A stretch of DNA of 64,000 nt from CAVZZV01 sp963779845 (GCA_963779845.1 CAVZZV010000002.1:310001-374000); one strand, 5' to 3'; shown: positions 8,697-18,948, numbered from the stretch's first letter. Notes: generated by a model not told the origin, from the sequence alone. A program made the numbers and translations.

Positions 8697-10304
8697 ATGA
8701 AAAAGAGCAATCGCAAATTATTATCAATGGCATTACTGGTGCTCGTAACATTTCCCGCCATCGCCCAAAAGAAAGTAATGCTCGACAACTATTATAATAA
8801 TGAATTCAATTCTAAATCCGGTCAGGCTTTTCACTATTTGTGGAGTGACACTGCCCTAAGCGGCTTTTCACAGTTGGGAGGGTTGTTTGAGGAGAAAGGT
8901 GCCCGGCTGATGACACTGAAAGAAAAACCTTCACTCTCAAACTTACAAAACGCTGATGTTTATATTCTGGTAGATCCCGACACGCCTAAAGAAACCTCGA
9001 AGCCAAAATATATGGATAAAAAGGCCGCTTCAGCCATTGAAAAGTGGGTAAAAGATGGAGGAACATTACTCATTCTTGCCAATGATTTCAATAATGCCGA
9101 ATTGGACCGATTAAATGTTTTATCCACAAAATTTGGTATCCGTTTTAATAAGGATCTTTTACATCCTGAAAAACAAAGAGTTAACGAACAGCGTGATTTC
9201 AATTCAATGTCATCCACCGACCTGCCAGAACATCTTTTATTCAAAGGGGTTAAAAAAATATTTTTAAAGGAAGTATCCTCCCTACAATGTAGCTATCCTT
9301 CCAAACCTGTTTTGGAAGAAGAAGGACATGTGCTGATTGCAGAAGCTTTCTACGGCAAAGGCTATGTGCTGGTTGTGGGAGATCCCTGGTTATATAATGA
9401 ATATATCGATAACAAGATCCTTCCCACCGATATCGATAATCTGACGACTGCAAAAAATCTTGCCACCCTTCTTTTGGCCAAAGGACGTTCTCTGGAAAAT
9501 CCCTTTTTTACATTTAATAATGCACTGAATGCAAGTCATCTTCCCAAACTTCCTATAGAAAAACAGGCTGAAATATTGAAAAACCTTGGATATGACGGAA
9601 TGGAGTGGCATGATGAGACAGATGGATTTGTTGAAGCCATCGAGCTTTTCAGCGATAGTGGATTAAAAATCTATACAAATTATATGAAGATAAACATTGA
9701 TGAAAAGCAGCCCTATGATTCTAGCTGGAAAGAAACGATCCCAAAACTGGACGGGATGGACATGATCCTCTGGGTGCATCTTCATTCTGAAAAATATCAA
9801 CCTTCCGAAGAAGCAGCCGATTCCCTTATTGTATCAATACTGCAGGATCTGGCCGACCAGGGAAAACCCTATGGGGTAAGAATTGCCATTTACCACCACA
9901 CATGGTTTGTTGCCGAGAAGGCAGAAGACTCCTACCGGCTTGCTGTAAAAGCCAACCGCGACAACGTAGGCGCGGTGTTTAATATTTGCCATTACTTAAA
10001 AACCGGCGGTACAGTAGAGAATCTTAATAAGGTACTGGACATGATTTATCCAAAGCTATTTGCTATTTCCGTTTCGGGAGCCGACACCGGCGATACTAAA
10101 AATATGAACTGGGATCAACTGGTTCAGCCCCTCGGACAAGGCACTTTCGATGTATATCAGGTAGTAAAACATTTAGCCGACAAAGGTTTCAGAGGTCCAA
10201 TAGGTTTGCAATGCTATAATCTGAAAACAGATCCTATGGTTCACCTTAAACAGAGTCGGGAAATATGGGAATCCTACAAAAAACGGTATGCTGCTGAGCA
10301 GTAA
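8697..10304 (+). CDS. Secreted DUF4350-like domain fused to a xylose-isomerase-like TIM barrel
   Basis: The 535-residue protein has a signal peptide (hydrophobic LLSMALLVLVTFPAIAQ, cleavage after about residue 23). Residues about 25-260 resemble the DUF4350/glutamine-amidotransferase-like module found at the C-terminus of some GH105 unsaturated glucuronyl/rhamnogalacturonyl hydrolases (ADVYILVDPDTPKE, WVKDGGTLLILAND, GKGYVLVVGDPWLYNEY). Residues about 275-530 are a sugar isomerase/epimerase-type TIM barrel (AP endonuclease 2 superfamily; KNLGYDGMEWHDE, IAIYHHTW, GAVFNICHYLKTGG). Exported TIM-barrel proteins of this superfamily are common in Bacteroidota sugar loci, but this pairing is unusual. 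Function unknown; probably periplasmic sugar processing. Confidence 0.78.
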   Translation: MKKSNRKLLSMALLVLVTFPAIAQKKVMLDNYYNNEFNSKSGQAFHYLWSDTALSGFSQLGGLFEEKGARLMTLKEKPSLSNLQNADVYILVDPDTPKETSKPKYMDKKAASAIEKWVKDGGTLLILANDFNNAELDRLNVLSTKFGIRFNKDLLHPEKQRVNEQRDFNSMSSTDLPEHLLFKGVKKIFLKEVSSLQCSYPSKPVLEEEGHVLIAEAFYGKGYVLVVGDPWLYNEYIDNKILPTDIDNLTTAKNLATLLLAKGRSLENPFFTFNNALNASHLPKLPIEKQAEILKNLGYDGMEWHDETDGFVEAIELFSDSGLKIYTNYMKINIDEKQPYDSSWKETIPKLDGMDMILWVHLHSEKYQPSEEAADSLIVSILQDLADQGKPYGVRIAIYHHTWFVAEKAEDSYRLAVKANRDNVGAVFNICHYLKTGGTVENLNKVLDMIYPKLFAISVSGADTGDTKNMNWDQLVQPLGQGTFDVYQVVKHLADKGFRGPIGLQCYNLKTDPMVHLKQSREIWESYKKRYAAEQ

Positions 10305-10504
10305 TCGTCATGAACCCATTTATTAGGGATAATAGACAAGATTTCTGAAAATCCGACAATTATTTATAACTCTTTCGATCCCTTCAGAATATTTCTGGAC
10401 TATCTGATGCCCTTCTTTTTTTCGCAACCCTTCAGGGCCGGGCCTATTTTTTAACTAAAGTAAACCTGTACCTGCTTAACCATGAATTCAAGGTAAGAAA
10501 GAAT

Positions 10505-12145
10505 CTATTCATTCAAAGGCGGATTGACGAAGGCCCTGTCGGCCCATTCGGTATACCTTTTTTCCATTTCAAGGGCTTGTTCAGGATATTCTTCAATTAG
10601 GTTGTTTGTTTCGCAACGGTCTTTATTCATATCGTAGAGTTCCCAGGAACCATTTTGGATTTGTACCAGTTTCCATTTTCCTTCGCGGATGGCTTTATTC
10701 CCTGCATGTTCCCAATACAAGCTCCGGTTTTCGTTGAAAGAACCTGAATTTTTTAAAAATAGAGGCAGAAGGCTCTGTCCCGGTAATTCAATCAGGTGGC
10801 GATCCTCTATTTGATCGGGATAGTTTACATGGGCAACGGACAAAAGGGTTGGCATAATATCGGTTATATGGGATGGAGTTTCCACTATTCGCTGCTTTTG
10901 AATTTTTTCCGGCCAATAGATAATTAGAGGACTGGAAATCCCGCCTTCATGCACATAACATTTGTACATACGAAAGGGTGTATTGGAAGCATTCGCCCAG
11001 CCCAGGCCATAACTTATAAAAGAATTGGTAGTTCCATACAATTCCAAATTGCCCCGTTCGCCCAGAGCATTGAAGCCCATCACGTTTCCTCCAATTGCCC
11101 CTCCGTTGTCTGACAGAAAGAGGATGATGGTATTATCCAGTTTATTGTTCAACGAAAGAAATTTGATCAGACGTCCTATATTTTGATCAATATTGTCGAT
11201 CATGGCTGCATAAACAGCCATCCTTTTAGCCAGGTCTTTCTGTTGTTCTTCAGTAAGGGAATCCCAGGCAGGTAAAGGGTTTCGGGTAAAGGGCCAAAGG
11301 CCGCCCGGTTCATATCTGTCGTCAGTTCTGGAAGAAAGAATGGTATTTTCCGGCTTCAATATTCCTAATTTTAACTGCCTTTGATAACGCTCTCTCCGCA
11401 AATTGTCCCATCCTTTTAAATAGTAATCTTCGTATTTCCTGATATCCTGAGGCAAGGCATGTAAAGGCCAGTGTGGGGCATTATAGGCCATGTAAAGAAA
11501 AAAAGGATCCTCTTTTCTTTCGTTAAAATGTTGTTCCAGAAATAACTGTCCATACTCGGTAAAGCGATTGGTGGAATAGTAATTCTTATCCGGCGTTATA
11601 GTATCATTGTCAAGGGTGACAGGCCTGGGTCTTTTATCATGGGGATATTTAGCCGGATTCCCTGGCTCAAAATAGGAAATAGCTCCTTCCAGTGCTCCGT
11701 AAAAGCGATCGAAACCCCAGGCCAGGGGCCTTTCATTCATATTTTGATATCCCAGATGCCACTTTCCACACATATAGGTACCATAGCCTGCTGCCTGTAA
11801 AAGTTCGGCAATCGTGGCACTTCGTTCGCGCGCAAGGTGTCCAAGATAGCCAGGTTTGTCGGTTCTGTCTTCGATCATTAAACCCATACCGGCCTGATGA
11901 TGATCGAGCCCTGTTAACAAAGAAGCTCTTGAAGGACAGCAGCGCGAAGTATTATAAAACTGTGTGAACCGAATCCCGTTGGCGGCCAGTTTATCGAGGT
12001 TTGGAGTTGCAATCTCACCTCCGTAACAACCAATGTCGGAGAATCCCATATCGTCGACCATGATAAGCACAATATTGGGTCGGTCGCCTGCGAATGACTG
12101 CAGACAAAAAAAAGCAAAGAAAGCATAAAAAATATTCCGTATCAT
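10505..12145 (-). CDS. Secreted sulfatase (formylglycine type)
   Basis: A 546-residue sulfatase of the alkaline phosphatase superfamily. It has an N-terminal signal peptide ending near SFAG, the metal-binding VDDMGFSDIGCYGG segment, and the maturation motif CCPSR at residues 69-73, whose first cysteine would become formylglycine, followed by ASLLTG. GKWHLG and FLSDNGG are the further active-site segments. It resembles the products at 20925 and 45207 more than the other sulfatases here. It is the last gene of a minus-strand trio (10-base gap to the gene upstream). Members of this fold can also cleave phosphodiesters, so sulfate as the leaving group is by family, not proven. Confidence 0.93.
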   Translation of the reverse strand: MIRNIFYAFFAFFCLQSFAGDRPNIVLIMVDDMGFSDIGCYGGEIATPNLDKLAANGIRFTQFYNTSRCCPSRASLLTGLDHHQAGMGLMIEDRTDKPGYLGHLARERSATIAELLQAAGYGTYMCGKWHLGYQNMNERPLAWGFDRFYGALEGAISYFEPGNPAKYPHDKRPRPVTLDNDTITPDKNYYSTNRFTEYGQLFLEQHFNERKEDPFFLYMAYNAPHWPLHALPQDIRKYEDYYLKGWDNLRRERYQRQLKLGILKPENTILSSRTDDRYEPGGLWPFTRNPLPAWDSLTEEQQKDLAKRMAVYAAMIDNIDQNIGRLIKFLSLNNKLDNTIILFLSDNGGAIGGNVMGFNALGERGNLELYGTTNSFISYGLGWANASNTPFRMYKCYVHEGGISSPLIIYWPEKIQKQRIVETPSHITDIMPTLLSVAHVNYPDQIEDRHLIELPGQSLLPLFLKNSGSFNENRSLYWEHAGNKAIREGKWKLVQIQNGSWELYDMNKDRCETNNLIEEYPEQALEMEKRYTEWADRAFVNPPLNE

Positions 12146-12155
12146 AGTTCTTATT

Positions 12156-13562
12156 TTATTTCATAATTTTCCATTCCTTGGGGGCCTCAAAACCTTCACT
12201 TCCTTCATAAAAGGGGGGAATGGGATTGGGAACCTCAATAGAATCAAATGAATAGACAATCTGATTTAAAGAATCAAAAATCTTTGGATTAGCCCCTATT
12301 ACATTCTCTTTTTCAGAGGGATCCTCGGATATTTGAAATAAGACATTTTCCTTTAAGTTCATGTGTGGTGCGTCAGTTGTCGCTTTTATGAGTTTCCATT
12401 TTTGGTTTACGATAGCGCCGTATCCGAGGTATAAATTCCTGTCGAACTTTTTTTCCGGATTTTTCAAAACCGGTAATATACTTACACCATCCAGGGGAAG
12501 TTTGGGTTTACTTTTGATCCCGGTAATCTCCCGAATAGTGGGAACAATATCAATATAGCCTGTAACCTGATTTAATACCAGGTTTCCTTTAAAACCATCG
12601 GGCCATTTTATAATTGCCGGGGCTCTGACACCCCCTTCCCATTCCATATATTTTTTTCCTCTTAATTCACCGCTTGATCCTCCGGGCCCTGCCCCGTTAT
12701 CGCTATGAAACAACACTAAAGTATTTTCTTCAATATTAAGATCTTTCAGGGTTTCCAGAATTCTTCCGATGCCCCTGTCCATTGCCGTGACCATAGCGGA
12801 AAAAGTTTGTCTTTGCGTATTGCCTCTGCCACGTTGGCTGGGATCGTCGGGATCAAAATTGCCAAATTTGGGTTGGTTTGGATCATAACCATACAGCAGA
12901 AGATCCTGCTCTTTTGCCTGCAAAGGTGAATGGGGTGCATTAAACGCAACATAGAGAAAAAATGGTTTTTTTCCATTATAATCTTTAATGCATTTTACGG
13001 CATGTTCACTTATTAAATCAGTCGTATAGCCTTGATCATAACTGGCCTCATAATCATTGTGCCAATCCAGTTCCCCTTCCCGTTCATGCGTAAAATAATC
13101 GAGAGCTCCATTATAATGCCCATAAAAGTGTGTAAATCCTCTGTGCAGAGGATGGTATTGAAGTTTTGAATGTCCCAAATGCCATTTACCAAGAATCGCC
13201 CGATGCTCATATCCCGCTTGCGCCAGTATCTCAGGTAGGGTCACTTCCGCTGTATCCAGTCCATAATCGCGCCAGGGTGTGATGCCTGTCGAGCGAATGC
13301 CCACCCGGTCGGGATACCGGCCGGTTAACAATCCTGCCCGTGTAGGAGAGCAAATGGAGGCGGTATAAAAGCGATTTAAAATAATCCCTTCTTTTGCAAG
13401 TTGATCAATATTAGGGGTTTGAATATCACTTCCGTGGAAACCTACATCACCCCACCCTAAATCATCCGCCAAAAGTATAATGATATTTGGTTTTTTTTGC
13501 GCCTCTGAACATGCCATACTAGCAAAAATCAAAGGAATAACAAGTTTCGTTATGGTCTTCAT
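12156..13562 (-). CDS. Lipoprotein sulfatase (formylglycine type)
   Basis: A 468-residue sulfatase with a lipobox ending at Cys18 (IFASMAC), so it is probably anchored in a membrane facing the periplasm or cell surface. The metal site LADDLGWGDVGFHG is followed by CSPTRAGLLTGR, with the formylglycine cysteine at residue 71, then GKWHLGH and LFHSDNGAG. The compact length and the motif set match arylsulfatase B/GALNS-like enzymes, which remove sulfate from aminosugars or galactose-type sugars. It is 15 bases downstream of the toroid-fold lipoprotein gene and 10 bases before the next sulfatase, so the three are one operon. Confidence 0.93.
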   Translation of the reverse strand: MKTITKLVIPLIFASMACSEAQKKPNIIILLADDLGWGDVGFHGSDIQTPNIDQLAKEGIILNRFYTASICSPTRAGLLTGRYPDRVGIRSTGITPWRDYGLDTAEVTLPEILAQAGYEHRAILGKWHLGHSKLQYHPLHRGFTHFYGHYNGALDYFTHEREGELDWHNDYEASYDQGYTTDLISEHAVKCIKDYNGKKPFFLYVAFNAPHSPLQAKEQDLLLYGYDPNQPKFGNFDPDDPSQRGRGNTQRQTFSAMVTAMDRGIGRILETLKDLNIEENTLVLFHSDNGAGPGGSSGELRGKKYMEWEGGVRAPAIIKWPDGFKGNLVLNQVTGYIDIVPTIREITGIKSKPKLPLDGVSILPVLKNPEKKFDRNLYLGYGAIVNQKWKLIKATTDAPHMNLKENVLFQISEDPSEKENVIGANPKIFDSLNQIVYSFDSIEVPNPIPPFYEGSEGFEAPKEWKIMK

Positions 13563-13577
13563 ACCTTAAGATTAAGT

Positions 13578-15803
13578 TTATTTTTTAATAGCAGATAATT
13601 CATCAAAAAGTTCAGGGTCATATTCCTGAATCCCAAAGATGCCATTCAGCTGGCTGGTAGCGACCCAGGGCAACCATGCTCTTTTTCTTCCCAAACCCCT
13701 TTCGGGAGCGAGACTCCAATGTTCCTGCTGCCAGCCGGGGCCGGGTAAATCATATAATCGTCCGGGAAGGGCAACCATCCCTTTGGTATTGTGTAACAAT
13801 ATGGCGGCAACCTCTTTATAGTGCTCATCTCCGGTCAGGCTATACAATTTGGCAAATTCATCGGCATCGAAAGCCATATAGGCGTCGACCAGAGAGTGAC
13901 CGGTAGAGATCAACTGAAGTCCGATAGTGGAGACTCCTTTTTTCCAGTGAAGGTCTTCATCCCGTTCATCCTCGGGCATGGGGACATTCCAGATATAGAT
14001 CCATGTTTCCGAGAAGGCAGCTGCCATTTTGGCCCGTTCAAGCCATTTTTGATCCTTTGTTGATTCGTACAGTGCAAGATAGGCTTCAAGAGAAAGTGTC
14101 CCTGCTTCTTTATCCACTACATTCGGATTATCGATAGTTCCGCCTACAAAGATCCCCGTGGACTGCCCGTTTTCCCAGGCGAATTCACCAGCCCGGATAG
14201 CCGCTTCCTTGTATTTGCTGTCTCCGGTGAGTTCGGATTGGAGAATCAGGAATGGAATGGTGTTGTAGGTCGACTGCAGGGAAGAGTCGGCCACTTCACC
14301 TGTTACCGGAATCCAGCCACGAGGAAAGCCACCATTGGTATGTTGTTGGGCTAAGAGCCAATCGGCAAACGATCGGGTCCAGGCAATCCAGGAAGGGTGT
14401 TCTCTTCCTAAAGATTTTTCTCTTTTGGCCGCCTTTAGCAGAGCTTTAAGTCCATCGCCAAACGAACGGATATACAAAGGACGGTTCCGGGGTAAAGCTG
14501 GGGCGGGTGTACCCGTTCGCCAGTAAAAGCCCTCTCCCTCCGGCGGATTTATCTTCAATTTGAGAAATGAATTAATAATTGCCTCTCCTTTCCTGCGAAA
14601 TTCATCGGCTCGCGGGTTTCCGGGAAGGTCAGAGGCCTGCAGGAGGTAATTTGCTGCTTCAAGTGCTTTTCCGGTAAATCCCATCACTGTCCTTCCCCCT
14701 GCCGGGTCATCTCTCTTTCCCGAGAAACCTTCCTTAAAGGTAATCATATTTGATAAACCTGTGATTCCTTTATGCGTTTCTACCTGATTTGCAAGCATCC
14801 CGGTTATGCTTTCCCTGGCAAGGATAATGTCCTGTGGGTTTACCTGTGGATTCAAAACATTCCAGGCCCAGCGCCATGCGCGTGGATAATAGTCTTCATA
14901 TTTTTTGTCATTTTCAAAACGAAATAGGAACGAGTAATTTTGTTCAAAACCATCGGTAAGGGGATTAAACCTTTGACGCCATCGATGAACCTGCCCTCCA
15001 GGGTAAAAATATCCCTGGTAACTGGTTTCTCCTTCTGTTCCGGGCCATTTGATGCCAATCCGAACTGTATCGCCAGAGAAATCGGCTCCTAAAGATCCAA
15101 ACCGAAATCGTTGGTCAACCAGGGTGCGTATCTGGCGATCGTGTGAATCTTCTTTCGTCGTATTTCCTTGCGGAGCCGGATCCAGTATTGTAAGAGAGCT
15201 GCCGTTTTCAGCATAAACTCCAAACATCGGCGCGGGAAGTCGGTCCTCGCGAATCCGGATATTATTTCCGGAGTTGAGGCCACCAATTGCATCGGCGCTA
15301 ATAACTTCCGGGTTTCCGTAAATCATGCCCGGTGCAAAACATCGGTAATCTTTATGCGTGCCGGAGGAAAACAGATCTACGGAAGACAGAAAACCTCCAT
15401 CGGCATTCCCTTTTACCTTTAATTTACGTGAAAACTTTAAAGTATTGCCGGATAATTCCCAGTTGTCTTCCACCTGGAAAGCAATTCCTTCCATTTGAAT
15501 AGTTGCCTTTCCCAAAAATCCATCCTTTTTAAGTTGGATGTCGGTGTAGCCTGACCCCTCTGTATCATTCAGAGAAGAATCCAGATAATGCTCAATCCGG
15601 ACAGGATGAGGTTGTGACCAGCTAATAGAATCCCTGTTACCGATAATTAATCCCCATTGTCCTTCCTCGTTTTTCCGAATACTCAGAATCTGACCTGAAG
15701 AAAGTGTCCCTATTTGCTCTCCGGAAAAGGATTTTCCCTCCCTGCAGGAATTGAAACCACAAAAATACAAGGCTAACAAGAAGAGAAATACAGTTTTTGA
15801 CAT
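13578..15803 (-). CDS. Lipoprotein with alpha/alpha-toroid (six-hairpin glycosidase-like) C-terminal domain
   Basis: The 741-residue product starts with a lipoprotein-like leader (Cys20 in FNSCREG). Residues about 25-290 are beta-rich and of unknown fold. Residues about 300-720 look like an alpha/alpha-toroid: repeated helical hairpins with YYPRAWRWAWN, LLAQQHTNGGFPRGW, STYNTIPFLILQSELTGD, DKEAGTLSLEAYLALYE and EHWSLAPERGLGRKR. Such folds serve glycoside hydrolases and polysaccharide lyases, and the protein heads an operon with two sulfatases, so a role on a sulfated glycan is likely. I do not recognise a named family and cannot point to catalytic residues. Confidence 0.7.
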   Translation of the reverse strand: MSKTVFLFLLALYFCGFNSCREGKSFSGEQIGTLSSGQILSIRKNEEGQWGLIIGNRDSISWSQPHPVRIEHYLDSSLNDTEGSGYTDIQLKKDGFLGKATIQMEGIAFQVEDNWELSGNTLKFSRKLKVKGNADGGFLSSVDLFSSGTHKDYRCFAPGMIYGNPEVISADAIGGLNSGNNIRIREDRLPAPMFGVYAENGSSLTILDPAPQGNTTKEDSHDRQIRTLVDQRFRFGSLGADFSGDTVRIGIKWPGTEGETSYQGYFYPGGQVHRWRQRFNPLTDGFEQNYSFLFRFENDKKYEDYYPRAWRWAWNVLNPQVNPQDIILARESITGMLANQVETHKGITGLSNMITFKEGFSGKRDDPAGGRTVMGFTGKALEAANYLLQASDLPGNPRADEFRRKGEAIINSFLKLKINPPEGEGFYWRTGTPAPALPRNRPLYIRSFGDGLKALLKAAKREKSLGREHPSWIAWTRSFADWLLAQQHTNGGFPRGWIPVTGEVADSSLQSTYNTIPFLILQSELTGDSKYKEAAIRAGEFAWENGQSTGIFVGGTIDNPNVVDKEAGTLSLEAYLALYESTKDQKWLERAKMAAAFSETWIYIWNVPMPEDERDEDLHWKKGVSTIGLQLISTGHSLVDAYMAFDADEFAKLYSLTGDEHYKEVAAILLHNTKGMVALPGRLYDLPGPGWQQEHWSLAPERGLGRKRAWLPWVATSQLNGIFGIQEYDPELFDELSAIKK

Positions 15804-15864
15804 TCTTTTAGGATTTATAAGATTGAAGAAATACGCTTAAATTTTTATGAAATTGTGTAGCTTC

Positions 15865-15892
15865 CAAATATAATATCATAATAGTATCCAAA
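15865..15892 (-). promoter_or_regulatory. Putative promoter of the toroid lipoprotein-sulfatase operon
   Basis: On the minus strand TTTG at 15892-15889 is followed 16 bases later by TATATTTG at 15872-15865, matching the Bacteroidota -33/-7 pattern. Transcription would start about 50 bases before the ATG at 15803. The rest of the 15804-16161 gap between the divergent genes is AT-rich and holds nothing else I recognise. Confidence 0.45.
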
Positions 15893-16161
15893 ATTAGAAA
15901 ATCCCAGAAATTATCCAATAATGTTAAGTTCCATTCGTTTCCCAAAGGATTGTAAGGTTTGAGAGTTATTCAGTAGATGATTCTTTTAGGAATTCAAAAA
16001 ATAATATTTAAATTTGAATTTACGAGACCAACCATTCTTGACTTTTGATAAGAGCCTTAATGTAAAGGGTATCTCTCATTTTAATTAAAGAAGGATATAG
16101 TAGGATCCAATAGGTCTTTTAATGCTTAAGTTGGATTCTTCCCATACTTAACAAATATATC

Positions 16162-18584
16162 ATGAAGAAACTTTCCCATTCTATTGTTCTCTTCCTTCTG
16201 ATGAGCTTTTGCTTATCTGCACAACAACCCGATAAAGTTACTCTGCCCAACGGATGGAGCCTGTCCCCTGCTGGTCATGGCTATTTATTAGGCGACCTTC
16301 CATTAAATATGGCTGTCAGCCCCTCAAAGAAATTGATTGCTGTAACCAACAACGGCCAAAGTACACAAAGCTTACAACTTATTGATTCGCGCTCAGAAAA
16401 AATTCTGGACAATATAATCGTATCCCGAAGTTGGATGGGAATGAAGTTCAGCGCTGATGAGAAATTTTTGTTTGTCTCCGGCGGGAATGATAATTGGATC
16501 CTGAAATATGCTATTAAAAAGAAAAAGCTTTTATTAGCAGACACCCTGGTTTTGGGTGAAAAATGGCCGGTGAAAATTTCCCCCGCAGGAATTGATATCG
16601 ACAATAATAGAAATCTCTTGTATGTGGTTACCAAAGAGAATAATTCGCTTTATATCCTCGATATCCTGACAAAAGAGATCCTTGGAATCTATCCATTAGG
16701 CGGTGAGGCATATACCTGTTTGCTTTCACCGGATAAGAAGGAATTGTATATCAGTTGCTGGGGATGTGATAAATTGATTATTTTTAATACAGCCACAAGG
16801 CTAATGGAACAGGAAATAAAGGTAGGGGATAATCCTAATGATATTTGCTTAACCAAAGATGGAAAATACCTTTTTGTTGCCAATTCAAATGATAATTCGG
16901 TTTCAGTAATAAACACATCTTCAAAAAAAGTAATTGAAATACTTACCTGCTCACTATACCCTGACGCCCCTCCGGGTTCCACAACCAATGCCCTGGCGCT
17001 GTCACCTGACGAAAAAACCCTTTATATCGCCAATGCTGATAATAATTGTCTCGCTCTGTTTGATGTTTCCCTTCCCGGAAAGAGTGTTTCCAAAGGATTT
17101 ATTCCCACCGGCTGGTATCCGACCTCTGTGAAATCTGTCGGCAATAAGATTTTTGTCACCAATGGTAAGGGATTTTCTTCATTTGCCAATCCTGACGGGC
17201 CGAATCCCACTTTTAGAAAAACAAAGGTAGTTCATCATAAGGCAGATTCTTCAAACAGGAAATATGATCAATATATAGGTGGTTTATTTATTGGAACTAT
17301 GAGCATTATCAAGGTTCCGGATGATGACCAATTAAATATTTACACCCAGGAGGTATATAACAATACCCCATACACGAAAGAAAAGGAGACTATTTCAGAA
17401 GGAATGGAAGGGAATGTTATTCCCTGTTCAGATAAGGATACATCTATTATAAAATATGTGTTTTATGTAATAAAGGAAAACCGTACCTATGATCAGGTAC
17501 TGGGTGATATGAAAGAAGGCAATGGGGATACCAGCCTGCTATTGTTTGGGAAAAACATAACCCCTAATCAACATAAGGTGGCCAAGGATTTTGTATTGCT
17601 TGATAATTTTTACGTGAATGCCGAAGTTAGTGCAGATGGACATATGTGGTCGATGGGAGCTTATGCGACCGATTATATCGAGAAAACATGGCCAACCCAT
17701 TATGGTGACAGAGGGGGAACCTATGATGGGGAAGGAACACGCGAAATCGCTAATAATAAGAATGGATTTCTTTGGAATAATTGCTTGCGTAATGGAGTAA
17801 CCTACCGGAGTTATGGCGAATTTGTAGACAATTTAAAACCCAATATTCCTGTATTAGAGGATCATTACTGTCAATATTTCCCAGGTTGGAACATGAATAT
17901 AAGAGATACAGCTCGTTTTAGCCAATGGAAAAGAGATTTTGATTCATTGGTAACTATCAATGCATTACCACAATTGAGCACTATCCGTTTTCCTAATGAT
18001 CATACACAGGGGATGAGAATTGGGAAACCTTCCCCTTATGCGATGGTAGCTGATAATGATCTGGCTGTAGGAATGTTTCTGGACCATTTAAGCAAAAGCC
18101 CTGTATGGAAAGAAAGTGTGGTTTTTATTTTGGAAGATGATGCCCAGAACGGGCCCGACCATGTTGATGCTCATCGCAGTCCCGCTTATGTTATTGGCCC
18201 TTACGTAAAACGAAATTATGTGGACCATACCCCATACTCTACTTCAGGGATGTTAAGAACGATTGAATTAATTTTAGGGCTTCCCCCAATGAGTCAATAT
18301 GATGCAGCCGCTACTCCTTTATGGCGATGTTTTACCTCCACTCCGGATTATGCTCTTTTCAATCATTTACCTGTAAGTGTTGACCTCAATGAGGTCAATA
18401 CTAGAGGTAAATGAATTATCCCAAAAAAGTGAAACATTTAATTTTTTGAAAGAAGATTCTGTTCCGGATGATGAATTTAATGAAGTGCTTTGGAAAGGAA
18501 TTAAAGGAATCGAATAGTCCTGTTCCGGCTCCAAAACGGGCTGCGTTTATAATGGCATCGGAGGAGGATGAGGATGAGGACTGA
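16162..18584 (+). CDS. Secreted YncE-type beta-propeller / PF04185 phosphoesterase, 3' end frameshifted
   Basis: The first frame (16162-18414, 750 residues) has a signal peptide, a seven-bladed YncE-like propeller to about residue 370 (repeats such as GDNPNDICLTKDGKYLFVANS), then a phosphoesterase domain of the phospholipase C/acid phosphatase family (IKENRTYDQVLGD, SADGHMWSMGAYATDY, NDHTQGM, EDDAQNGPDHVDAHRSP). After the stop at 18412 the coding sense continues in the next frame (TFNFLKEDSVPDDEFNEVLW) to a stop at 18515, and then in the third frame (SPVPAPKRAAF, acidic tail) to 18584. Removing one base near 18403 and one near 18508 restores one protein of about 805 residues. The paralogue at 41234 keeps a matching FNRIIWFAMKG. 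Likely releases phosphate or phosphoalcohol outside the cytoplasm. Confidence 0.85.
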
Positions 18585-18612
18585 GTAAAACGGGCATTAT
18601 GGACAGAAGCTG

Positions 18613-18840
18613 TTACAAGTGATTTATCTTAACATTATCAAATATGATTTTTGCATTTAGAGGCAGGTTATAGCTGGCACCCCCCACTTTTATTTCAAAT
18701 TCTCCGGATTCTATAATCCAACCGTGTTTATTTAAATCCCAAAATGAGAAACACCTACGGTCAAGTACCATTGTAACTGTTTTGCTTTCTCCTGCCTTCA
18801 GATCAACTTTTTTTAATACTTTTTTACCGGAATAATGAAA
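18613..18840 (-). pseudogene. Remnant of a glycoside hydrolase 3 C-terminal Fn3-like domain
   Basis: Read on the minus strand from 18840 to the stop at 18613 there are about 75 codons without a start: KKVDLKAGESKTVTMVLD, FSFWDLNKHGW, ESGEFEIKVGGAS and a short tail. This is the usual end of GH3 beta-glucosidase/xylosidase proteins (fibronectin III-like domain, PF14310). Codons further upstream in this frame contain stops and then enter the promoter of the next sulfatase. The catalytic domains are gone, so this is the leftover 3' end of a deleted GH3 gene. Confidence 0.68.
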
Positions 18841-18885
18841 AAATAAATTAGATTTTTAACGCTGAAATATTTTTAGGAAAAATCA

Positions 18886-18915
18886 TTGTTTTCAAATATT
18901 GACTTTTTATTTTTG
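18886..18915 (+). promoter_or_regulatory. Canonical Bacteroidota promoter for the HEAT-repeat sulfatase
   Basis: TTG at 18886-18888 is followed after exactly 19 bases by TATTTTTG at 18908-18915, matching TTG-N19-TAnnTTTG. Transcription would start near 18922, 27 bases before the ATG at 18949. This decides the start of the gene: the in-frame codon at 18886 lies inside the -33 element and cannot be used from this promoter. Confidence 0.55.
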
Positions 18916-18948
18916 ATCATTGTGATATCAACTTTTAAATTTAGCAAA

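Noticed and set aside
16001..16020. TAAATTTG box at 16009-16016 as promoter of the phosphoesterase at 16162
   Set aside because: It is about 145 bases from the ATG and has no -33 partner.
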